This document shows positions 1-6,507 of a DNA stretch of 7,239 bases, piece after piece. A program made the position numbers and the translations under genes. Each line of letters opens with the position of its first letter. Position 1 is the first letter of the stretch. Under the pieces are notes generated by a model. It ran no database searches and was not told the origin of the DNA. It saw only the letters and a program-made list of their open reading frames with translations. Origin of the DNA: Euryarchaeota archaeon UBA170 (lineage in GTDB: Archaea > Thermoplasmatota > Poseidoniia > Poseidoniales > Thalassarchaeaceae); NCBI GenBank assembly GCA_002499345.1, contig DALF01000014.1, positions 11,323-18,561 on the forward strand, in the 5' to 3' direction.

Positions 1-450
1 ATCAGAACCCGTGCTCAAAGTCCCCAGTATGTCGTGCTCGGATATGATACTGAGATAAACTACGAGAAACTGTCTACTGCTTCCATTCATCTTCACAGTG
101 GAGTGCCCATGGTAGCTAGTCATCCGGACATAGTATGTCCTTCTCCTGCCGGCGGTCTGCCGGATACCGGTGCTTACATCGACCTCTTCGAAGCTACGAC
201 TGGGGTTAGGCCAGTACACATTTGCGGAAAGCCCAATCCAGGCATGATTCTCCATAAGATTGTGGAGTTGGGGCTCCGGCCGGATAACTGCGCAATGGTG
301 GGTGACCGGCTGTACACCGACATTGAGATGGCTGAGAGGTCGGGGGTCCATGGTATTCTGGTTCTCTCCGGGGAGGCGACAATGTCTGACGCCTCCGAAG
401 CGACTCAACGGCCTAGTCTAATTGTGGACTCCGTGGCCTCCCTACTCTGA
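1..450 (+). CDS. NagD-like HAD-IIA family phosphatase, 3' part (5' end outside window)
   Basis: The reading frame is open from base 1 and ends at the TGA at 448-450, giving 149 visible residues. An in-frame GTG at 34 exists, but the residues before it continue the family pattern, so the true start lies upstream; NagD-type proteins are usually about 250-270 residues, so roughly 110 are missing. Visible parts are the C2 cap (NYEKL near residue 20, SHPD near 40, a GGLPDTGAY stretch near 51-59) and the second half of the HAD core: motif III GKP with Lys77, and motif IV GDRLYTDI with acidic Asp102 and Asp107 that bind Mg2+ in the family. The nucleophile motif I (DxDxT) and motif II are outside the window. 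The family hydrolyses small cytosolic phosphate esters such as sugar phosphates, p-nitrophenyl phosphate or 2-phosphoglycolate; the exact substrate cannot be read from sequence. Family assignment is firm, substrate unknown. Confidence 0.9.
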   Translation: MRTRAQSPQYVVLGYDTEINYEKLSTASIHLHSGVPMVASHPDIVCPSPAGGLPDTGAYIDLFEATTGVRPVHICGKPNPGMILHKIVELGLRPDNCAMVGDRLYTDIEMAERSGVHGILVLSGEATMSDASEATQRPSLIVDSVASLL

Positions 451-452
451 GG

Positions 453-459
453 TGTTTTT
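453..459 (+). terminator. Possible oligo-T terminator after the HAD gene
   Basis: A five-T run (455-459) sits four bases after the HAD stop codon, and no stable hairpin is evident before it. Archaeal termination often needs only a T-rich stretch, so this could end the HAD transcript before the promoter of the next gene. The run is short, so support is weak. Confidence 0.25.
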
Positions 460-480
460 CACTGCACTGGGTGTAGGAGT

Positions 481-501
481 GGAAACTATACTATACAAAT
501 A
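481..501 (+). promoter_or_regulatory. Archaeal-type TATA/BRE promoter of the MMPL transporter gene
   Basis: An AT-rich element with a repeated CTATA (487-491 and 491-495, running on as CTATACAAATA to 501) lies about 22-36 bases before the ATG at 523. It is preceded by a purine-rich GGAAA (481-485) that could serve as a BRE for transcription factor B. The spacing would place the transcription start at or just before the ATG, as in leaderless archaeal mRNAs; only a weak AAGG lies near the start codon. This is the clearest promoter-like stretch in the window. It is a pattern match only. Confidence 0.45.
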
Positions 502-522
502 GAAATATTTGACCGAAGGCAC

Positions 523-2880
523 ATGGAAGGGGCGACCGAGCCTGAGGCATTACAGCACAGGGCATACTACAAAATGGGGCTTATTGTGTATGATAATGCC
601 AAAGTAGTGCTTCTATTAACTCTGATTCTATGTGGTTCTCTAGCATCTTTGATGACTTTGGAGCCTAGATATGCTGAAGGCTACGGAGAAGGAGATTTGG
701 AGTCCGTACACGGTTGGGATGCTGCAAGAGCTGGATTCACATCAGAGAATGAAAGCGATAGTTTCTCTTTCCATGTGCTTTTTCATCATCCTGACGCTAG
801 CCATGAGGATGAAGCGATACAGAGTGCGATGATGGAGACGGTCTTCCCGATGGCTCAAAGTGAGCATGTTTCGATTGAGTATCCATGGTTCACCAATGAA
901 ATCAACAGGACCGAGCTTGTTAGCTCGGTAAACCCTGAATGGACGAGGGTTAAAATCGAAGTGAATTTAGACAGAGACGGTTCGAAGGCTCTCCTCAAGG
1001 AACACTTCGATGATCTTGTGCTCCCTGATGACGCCCCCGAAGGAATGGAAAAGTGGGTTACTGACAATCTAGCTATTGATGTGACATTTGATCTGACCCT
1101 AAAGGATGAGCTGATTCAGGCAGAGCTACTAGCGGCTCCGCTGACACTGATCATCCTGCTCTTAGTGTTCGGAAGCTTAGTTGCAGCTGGCCTTCCAGTT
1201 CTTTCTGGAGTCTACACCGTCCTTGCGGCTGTGGGGATAGTAACTGGTCTTAGCTACGTTTTTGATGATATTACGGTCTATGCAAACAATATCGTCTCCC
1301 TTTTGGGAATTGGGCTGAGCGTTGACTACTCGCTCTTTATAGTGAACAGATTCAGGGAGGAGCTTGGAAGAGGAAGAGACCATAGGACCGCTATAGCAAT
1401 GACCAGTGCCACGGCAGGGAGAGCTATTTTCTTCTCCGGAATGACTGTCATCGTGGGACTAATGGGTATGCTCTTCTTCGAGAATACGGGTCTTCCCTCC
1501 TTGGGGTGGGGGGGGATTTGCGCTACGGCAGTTGCTCTGACCTCATCCATCGTTCTGCTACCAGCAATCCTGTCCTTACTGGGAGAAAAGGTGAATTCAT
1601 TCAAAGTACCATTTTCTTTTGGGGTGGATGCAGGAGAAGAGGGTTTCTGGTCGAATATCGCTAGTGGTGTGATGAAGAGGCCCTTCGCTGTATTAGTTCC
1701 TGCAGTTGTCGTATTGATGTTGGCTGGATCGCCTTTCTTGCAGGCAGAGTACGGCATTACCACTTACAAGGCACTAAGTCCAGATGATGAGTCTCGACAG
1801 GGGATGGAGCTTACAGATGAAAACTGGCCGGAGTACATCTCCAACACAGCTCTAGCTGTGTTTGAAACAGAAGAGGGGGTAGATCCTCTTGACGAGAATA
1901 ATATTAGGTCACTATATCGTTTCTCACAAGAGATTCTGAGTATTGAAGGGACGAGCTACGTACGTAGCCATGGACACTTCGACGTTAACATGAGTGAGAA
2001 TGATGTGGTCGATTTCTGGGATTCATCTAAAGATGGAGATCTGTCTCCGATGGAGGTAATGCTAGTTTCAGCACAGAGAGAATACCTCAATGAGAGTTTC
2101 ATCGGTAATGGAGTCGTGCTACTGGTAGTTGGAATAGAGGGAGATGAGTCTAGTGTGAGTTCAAGGGAGGTTGTACTTTCCATCAGGGACCTTGAGACGA
2201 AGAACGATCAGTTTGGCGGATCTACCACTGTAAATGTAGCAGGAGTCGCCGCATACAATCAAGATGTAATAGAAGCAGTGGCTGAGAACCTGCCGATATC
2301 GTTAGCATTCATTCTGATAACTAGCTACATCCTTATCTTCCTTCAAGTGAGGTCTGTTGTTCTTCCTCTGAAGGCTCTAGTCATGAACGTCCTATCTGTA
2401 AGTGCGTCCTTTGGAGTTCTGGTTTGGATTTTCCAGATGGGCAACGGAGCAGAATTGTTGAACTTCACACCACAGCCAATAGACCCAACAACCCCTGTGA
2501 TGATATTCGCTATTCTCTTCGGCCTGAGTATGGACTACGAAGTACTGATGCTGTCCCGTATCCATGAGGAGTGGGAGAGGACTGGTGACAATACAAAGTC
2601 AGTCGCTGTGGGGCTCCAGAAGAGTGGTCGAATTATCACATCTGCTGCGCTGGTTATGGTAGCTGTTTTCTCGGCTTTCGGCCTATCTTCCGTGTCTCTG
2701 ATGAAGCAGTTTGGATTCATGCTTGCACTGGGAGTGGCGGTAGATGCCACACTAGTCAGAGCGCTCGTTGTACCATCTACGATGCGTCTGATGGGTGATC
2801 TAAACTGGTATGCCCCATCATGGCTCGTTTCTAGTAATGAAAAGACAGAGTCAACGGGCCCTTCAGAGCAGGATGCATGA
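523..2880 (+). CDS. MMPL/RND-family membrane transporter with an EF-hand loop in ectodomain 2
   Basis: The 785-residue product has the two-repeat RND layout: TM1 about 27-44, a large ectodomain (45-201), TM2-TM6 about 202-353, TM7 about 387-405, a second ectodomain (406-588), and TM8-TM12 about 589-752, ending in a short polar tail. Each half carries the Asp-Tyr pair typical of MmpL proteins: GIGLSVDYSLF in TM4 (Asp268, Tyr269) and FGLSMDYEVLM in TM10 (Asp671, Tyr672). In MmpL3 these relay protons that drive export. MMPL relatives move lipids, hopanoids or hydrophobic compounds across or out of the membrane; the substrate here is unknown. Residues 500-511 form a complete EF-hand loop (Asp500, Ser502, Asp504, Gly505, Leu507, Glu511), not a standard family feature. 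The start at 523 fits the upstream TATA element; ATG 574 (Met18) is an alternative. Length is near that of compact MMPL proteins. The SDR gene follows closely on the same strand. Confidence 0.93.
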   Translation: MEGATEPEALQHRAYYKMGLIVYDNAKVVLLLTLILCGSLASLMTLEPRYAEGYGEGDLESVHGWDAARAGFTSENESDSFSFHVLFHHPDASHEDEAIQSAMMETVFPMAQSEHVSIEYPWFTNEINRTELVSSVNPEWTRVKIEVNLDRDGSKALLKEHFDDLVLPDDAPEGMEKWVTDNLAIDVTFDLTLKDELIQAELLAAPLTLIILLLVFGSLVAAGLPVLSGVYTVLAAVGIVTGLSYVFDDITVYANNIVSLLGIGLSVDYSLFIVNRFREELGRGRDHRTAIAMTSATAGRAIFFSGMTVIVGLMGMLFFENTGLPSLGWGGICATAVALTSSIVLLPAILSLLGEKVNSFKVPFSFGVDAGEEGFWSNIASGVMKRPFAVLVPAVVVLMLAGSPFLQAEYGITTYKALSPDDESRQGMELTDENWPEYISNTALAVFETEEGVDPLDENNIRSLYRFSQEILSIEGTSYVRSHGHFDVNMSENDVVDFWDSSKDGDLSPMEVMLVSAQREYLNESFIGNGVVLLVVGIEGDESSVSSREVVLSIRDLETKNDQFGGSTTVNVAGVAAYNQDVIEAVAENLPISLAFILITSYILIFLQVRSVVLPLKALVMNVLSVSASFGVLVWIFQMGNGAELLNFTPQPIDPTTPVMIFAILFGLSMDYEVLMLSRIHEEWERTGDNTKSVAVGLQKSGRIITSAALVMVAVFSAFGLSSVSLMKQFGFMLALGVAVDATLVRALVVPSTMRLMGDLNWYAPSWLVSSNEKTESTGPSEQDA

Positions 2881-2894
2881 GGCCTAACTTAGAG

Positions 2895-2902
2895 TTAATA
2901 CG
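2895..2902 (+). promoter_or_regulatory. Weak TATA-like element before the SDR gene
   Basis: TTAATACG lies in the short gap after the transporter stop, about 27-34 bases before the ATG at 2929, preceded by the purine-rich AGAG. It could give the SDR gene its own start, or the gene may simply be read through from the transporter promoter. No Shine-Dalgarno sequence is visible. The match is poor and the element is tentative. Confidence 0.22.
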
Positions 2903-2928
2903 AATAATGCGGGTACCATGTGAGTGGC

Positions 2929-3960
2929 ATGGGAGAGAGCATCGTGGTGGTTACAGGTGCTAGTGGGTACATAGGCAGTCATATTGTTGCTAATCTTCTT
3001 TCCAAGGGAATGCATGTTAGGGCTACGGTCAGGGACAAGGACGACCCCGAAAGAGTGGATCACCTGAAATCCATGGAAATAGCTGATGGTGGCAGTATTG
3101 AGATTGTTGAGATGGACCTATTCGACGAGGACTCTGTCGATTCTGCAATTTCTGGGTGTACTGATTTGATTCACACTGCGGCTACTGTGATTGTTAGATC
3201 CCGTGACCCCCAGAGAAAGATTGTCGATCCAAGTGTCATAGGGACCAAGAATATCGTTTCTGCGGTTGAGAAGTCCGGAACAATCGAGAGATTCGTGCAT
3301 ACCTCATCAACCGCGGCTATTAGGCCAATGGATTGGGAGGATGGCACTGTTCTAACAACAGAAAGCTGGGCTAACGATGCTACCTTAGAAAATAATCCAT
3401 ATGGATTGGCTAAAGTTAGTGCAGAAATGGTTGTCAGGAACTGGCATTCCTCTCTAGGAATAGATAATCGCCCTAGATTAGTCACCATTCACCCTTGTAT
3501 GGTGTTTGGCCCCCCTCTCTCCCCTAGGCACCTGAGGGGCTCTCTGGCAATTCTAATGGCCATGATTAGAAGAGATATTCCGTTGAACCTTCCCATGCAA
3601 ATCAATATCGTTGATGTGAGGGATGTTGCGGAGGCGCATGTCAGAGCCCTGAGAGGAGGGAAGGAAGAGGGGCGTTATCTAACGGTCTCTGGGGAGATGA
3701 TGATGAATGACATCGCCAAGGCACTGAAAGGAGCGCATCCAGAAAGGCGTTGGGCCACTAGGCAGGCACCATACTGGCTGGCTTTGCTAGCCGCTTTCTT
3801 CCATCCTAAAATCGATGTATCGTGGGCTAAGAGGCATTTGAGGCGGAAGCTGTACTGGGATGCCTCTCCGGCTGAGAGAGATTTGGATATGGAATGGCGA
3901 AGTCCCATGGAATCGATACTGGACACTACTACTCCAATTCTAGAGAACGGTTGGGACTAG
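2929..3960 (+). CDS. Extended SDR, NAD(P)-dependent epimerase/dehydratase or reductase-like
   Basis: The product is 343 residues from the ATG at 2929; a GTG at 2920 would add three residues. I chose the ATG because it places the Rossmann start (IVVVTGASGYIGSH) in the usual position right at the N terminus. Counting from GTG 2920: nucleotide-binding TGASGYIG at 12-19, RATVRD at 34-39 (an arginine after strand 2 often favours NADP), MDL with Asp66, HTAA at 85-88, the catalytic serine region HTSST at 127-131, and the YxxxK pair Tyr161/Lys165 in NPYGLAK. HPCMVFGPP at 191-199 is the usual substrate-side motif of extended SDRs. The overall look is closest to dihydroflavonol-4-reductase-like or 3-beta-HSD-like enzymes, which reduce or oxidise a carbonyl/alcohol; substrate is not deducible. 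A hydrophobic patch at 284-294 may touch membrane or a lipid-like substrate. The gene may share a transcript with the transporter. Its stop overlaps the convergent protease stop. Confidence 0.9.
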   Translation: MGESIVVVTGASGYIGSHIVANLLSKGMHVRATVRDKDDPERVDHLKSMEIADGGSIEIVEMDLFDEDSVDSAISGCTDLIHTAATVIVRSRDPQRKIVDPSVIGTKNIVSAVEKSGTIERFVHTSSTAAIRPMDWEDGTVLTTESWANDATLENNPYGLAKVSAEMVVRNWHSSLGIDNRPRLVTIHPCMVFGPPLSPRHLRGSLAILMAMIRRDIPLNLPMQINIVDVRDVAEAHVRALRGGKEEGRYLTVSGEMMMNDIAKALKGAHPERRWATRQAPYWLALLAAFFHPKIDVSWAKRHLRRKLYWDASPAERDLDMEWRSPMESILDTTTPILENGWD

Positions 3961-6416
3961 CCGTCCATATGGAGATGCGTTTCTATCTCTGCTTCAAGGA
4001 TAGTTTCCTCTCTGTACCTCATCCATAGTGATACCATTCCTACTATCACCAGGATTGCCAGAGAGAACCCCCCAAACAATACAATTAGCGATGTGGGTGC
4101 CTCCCCTTGAACGGTGACATCGGTATCGTACATTGGAATCAATGCCTCGTCATACACCGGTCTAATCATCAGCAGATCAATTGCAGTGCTGGAGTCATAG
4201 AAATCAGAGGGAGAAGCCGGATCTAGGTCTGAATACCCATCCGACCTAATGGGCACCTCGAAAATCCTCTGTTCACTGACGTCTAGAGTGAGGAGGACAT
4301 CATAGGTGTAAGGCACTCGAGGCTCGATGAATTCGGAACCCGTTATTATTCCAGTGATTGGGAGGGATATCGCTGTACCAGTGACATCAAACTCCGTCCA
4401 TGCATTCCAGTGCTCCGAGGAGACATCCAAAGAGATGTAAATGGTATCGCCAACAATCGTACCCTGTCCCTGTGCATCATCACTTCCGTCTGATCCGAGA
4501 TCGACGTTTGGCCTGATCTGTGCGATCTGTGCGGTATCGGTATCCCAGTCCAGTGAGCTGAAAGATATCTGCATCTCCATTGTACCGTTTGGTACCCACA
4601 CGTAGTGTCTATCATCTGTGGAATATGTTCCGAATGTACTTGTCGGGCCGTTGTTGAAATGGCTCCACTCTCCCTTCCATGCATGTCTGAGCTGATCCGT
4701 CTTGAGGGGGATTTCCCTAGTATCCATTATTCCCTCATAGTGCCTGAACGCGTCCCACACCGTGGCTTGTGGGTAATCTAGGAATCCGTCTTCATCCGGG
4801 TCTCTCATCACTTGGAGTGTTCTCGCGAGTGCGAGTGCCCTGTCCGTATCCACTAGGCCGTGCCCTACTCTCCAATCATGGCATCTGTCTGTTTGCTCTG
4901 ATACGTAGCAAGTATCTGGGATATCATTGCAAGGATCGTCGTCATTGCCTTCTTCGCATGAGTTCCATAGTAAATCGTAGTGAGAGGTGAGTTCTAGAAT
5001 TAGCTCTATCTCGTGGACTCTGGACTCGTTTCTGTCATCCCAGTCATCGAACTGCAGTCCCTTCGCCGTTTCGTTGAAGTAGGCACTCTGCTCTTGATCG
5101 TGGTCTTCGATCTGATAGTCTGCAACGCCGAGAGATGGTGCTGCGGCCAGTAACAGAGTAGCTATGCCGCCTATGTGGGGAGTGGCCATGCTGGTGCCTG
5201 ATATGGACATGTAGTAGAGGTCTCCTTGAGTTCTTGTCGAGATGTCAATGGCTGTAGCCCTCGGAGCTGTAGCCCAGATATCCCTGCCTGGGGCCCCAAT
5301 GTCTGGCCATGTATGCTGTTGGGTCTTCCAACCCCTGCTTGAGAAGGAAGTAACTGCTGATGCGTCATGTGTCAGGGCCGCCACTGAGATTGCAGAAGGA
5401 GTATTCGCGTACACGTTGGTTCTCAGATCATCCTCCGACTCTTCCCCGCTTCCTCCACTATTTGAGGCGGCAAAGATTACTGCAACGTCATTTTCGTAAG
5501 TGAGCATATCAGTTAGGATAGTGACCGCATTAGAAGGATTGTAGTCCCCGTTAGTGCCCCATGAATTAGAGACCACTCGAATATTGTAATCATTGAGGCC
5601 CGGTCTACTGTGTTGGTAAGTCCATTCTAGACCTTCCACAGCTGCGAAAATAGAAGCCCCATCTCCTGTTCCGAGAGCCACTATCGTCGCGCCCTTGGCA
5701 GTACCAAGTCTTCTGCCCCCGGAGGCGTCACCATTCCCGGCTATCGTACCACCGACATGCGTACCGTGCCCACTAGATGTGTCAGAGTTGCAGTTTGGTG
5801 CGTCGATCCACGCTACACCGGTCCACTTGGCAGACCAGATTAGCTTCTCTCCAGTCCATGGTTCTCCACAGTCGAAGTCTGGATGCTCCCCATCGATTCC
5901 AGTATCGAGATCTACAGCTGTTGCTCCTTCTCCATCGTACTCGGAGAGGGACATATCCGGCTCCGTCTTGAGTATTCCGTTAGTGTCTATGATGGCACGG
6001 TGCCATGCCAGACTTGCATTAACCCAATTCACAGTCTCATGCATCATTGCCTCTGTGTCGTTTTGATCTCCTGGGAGATAGAAGTGCTCGATAAGGACAT
6101 TCGCCTCCATGTGCTTCACCGGGGACATGGATGATAGTTCGGATAGCTCGGTAGAAGTGCCTCTAACTAGGGCGCCATATAGTACGGAAGTCTGGGCTAT
6201 GACCTCGACTCCGGTTGAGCTGACAAGGTTCCAGACGCCCTCGGTCGGCTGTAGATTGAACTGTACTATGGCCTCAATCTGGCCCTCTGAAGCTAGTTCG
6301 GAGAGGAGTTCCTCGCTCATCTTCGTGATATCGGCATCTTGTGGTTCGCTTGTAACCGAGAGGGAGCCAGACATGCTGGCGATTAGTGCAACCATGATCA
6401 GTGCAACGACTCTCAT
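3957..6416 (-). CDS. Secreted, membrane-anchored subtilisin-like serine peptidase (S8)
   Basis: The 819-residue precursor starts with a signal peptide (Arg2, hydrophobic 3-18), followed by an inhibitor-I9-like propeptide region (about 32-112). The S8 domain spans about 125-533 with the full triad: Asp171 in DTGID, His217 in SGHGTHVGGT, Ser409 in SGTSMATPH. The oxyanion residue is Asn319, in AASNSGG rather than the usual AAGN. An insertion rich in acid and Cys (about 430-515; Cys487, 496, 503, 512) lies between the Ser motif and the closing VGHGLVDTDRAL helix. Cys183 and Cys209 may form another disulfide. DPDEDGFLD (539-547) resembles a calcium loop. Residues about 580-770 look like beta-sandwich modules. 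One C-terminal TM (about 775-798), then Arg800 and a short tail, anchors it with the protease outside. No PGF-CTERM-type signal is seen. The likely role is cleavage of extracellular protein for nutrition; processing of surface proteins is an alternative. The promoter lies in the 6417-6507 spacer. Confidence 0.95.
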   Translation of the reverse strand: MRVVALIMVALIASMSGSLSVTSEPQDADITKMSEELLSELASEGQIEAIVQFNLQPTEGVWNLVSSTGVEVIAQTSVLYGALVRGTSTELSELSSMSPVKHMEANVLIEHFYLPGDQNDTEAMMHETVNWVNASLAWHRAIIDTNGILKTEPDMSLSEYDGEGATAVDLDTGIDGEHPDFDCGEPWTGEKLIWSAKWTGVAWIDAPNCNSDTSSGHGTHVGGTIAGNGDASGGRRLGTAKGATIVALGTGDGASIFAAVEGLEWTYQHSRPGLNDYNIRVVSNSWGTNGDYNPSNAVTILTDMLTYENDVAVIFAASNSGGSGEESEDDLRTNVYANTPSAISVAALTHDASAVTSFSSRGWKTQQHTWPDIGAPGRDIWATAPRATAIDISTRTQGDLYYMSISGTSMATPHIGGIATLLLAAAPSLGVADYQIEDHDQEQSAYFNETAKGLQFDDWDDRNESRVHEIELILELTSHYDLLWNSCEEGNDDDPCNDIPDTCYVSEQTDRCHDWRVGHGLVDTDRALALARTLQVMRDPDEDGFLDYPQATVWDAFRHYEGIMDTREIPLKTDQLRHAWKGEWSHFNNGPTSTFGTYSTDDRHYVWVPNGTMEMQISFSSLDWDTDTAQIAQIRPNVDLGSDGSDDAQGQGTIVGDTIYISLDVSSEHWNAWTEFDVTGTAISLPITGIITGSEFIEPRVPYTYDVLLTLDVSEQRIFEVPIRSDGYSDLDPASPSDFYDSSTAIDLLMIRPVYDEALIPMYDTDVTVQGEAPTSLIVLFGGFSLAILVIVGMVSLWMRYREETILEAEIETHLHMDG
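4881..4958 (-). other. Cys-rich acidic insertion in the S8 domain
   Basis: Residues 487-512 of the peptidase carry four cysteines (487, 496, 503, 512) in 26 residues and an NDDDP acidic stretch. They lie after the catalytic serine and before the last S8 helix. With Cys183 and Cys209 this makes six cysteines in the precursor, an even number consistent with three disulfides outside the cell. The pairing is inferred. Confidence 0.6.
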
Positions 6417-6507
6417 AGCAGGGCGTCGACGTTATTCGATTTCAAGAAACCCCAGCTCTGATCACCTTGACCGTTCAAATCAAGTGTGGTTCTGGGTGTG
6501 GAGGTAC
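6417..6507. promoter_or_regulatory. Divergent promoter spacer between protease and lipoprotein genes
   Basis: This 91-base spacer must hold the 5' signals of two divergent genes. Toward the protease, the minus strand has an AT-rich GAAATCGAATAA (6433-6444) about 17-28 bases before its ATG at 6416, with no Shine-Dalgarno. Toward the lipoprotein, TTCAAATCAA (6474-6483) lies 25-34 bases before the ATG at 6508. Neither is a strong TATA box. No clear inverted repeat for a regulator is evident. Gene arrangement makes promoters here likely; exact elements are uncertain. Confidence 0.35.
6500..6505 (+). promoter_or_regulatory. Shine-Dalgarno-like GGAGGT before the lipoprotein gene
   Basis: GGAGGT fully matches the anti-Shine-Dalgarno core, yet it sits only 2 bases before the ATG at 6508 and 11 bases before the next in-frame ATG at 6517. 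No comparably strong site precedes the other three starts in the window. It may point to 6517 as the real start, or be chance in a G-rich stretch. Confidence 0.3.

Noticed and set aside
34..36. GTG as start of a short complete protein at the left end
   Set aside because: The frame is open to base 1, and the residues before it (SPQYVVLGYDTE) continue the NagD-family pattern; a start here would also leave an enzyme without its nucleophile motif.
1326..1763. A 145-codon minus-strand open frame inside the transporter gene
   Set aside because: It is antisense to clear transmembrane segments TM4-TM7 of the transporter and its translation resembles no family. The open frame reflects the codon composition of the real gene.
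5695..6066. A 123-codon plus-strand open frame opposite the subtilisin gene
   Set aside because: It lies wholly antisense to the conserved S8 catalytic core (the His motif region), has Pro/Ser-rich low-information translation and no promoter-like context. It is a shadow of the real gene.
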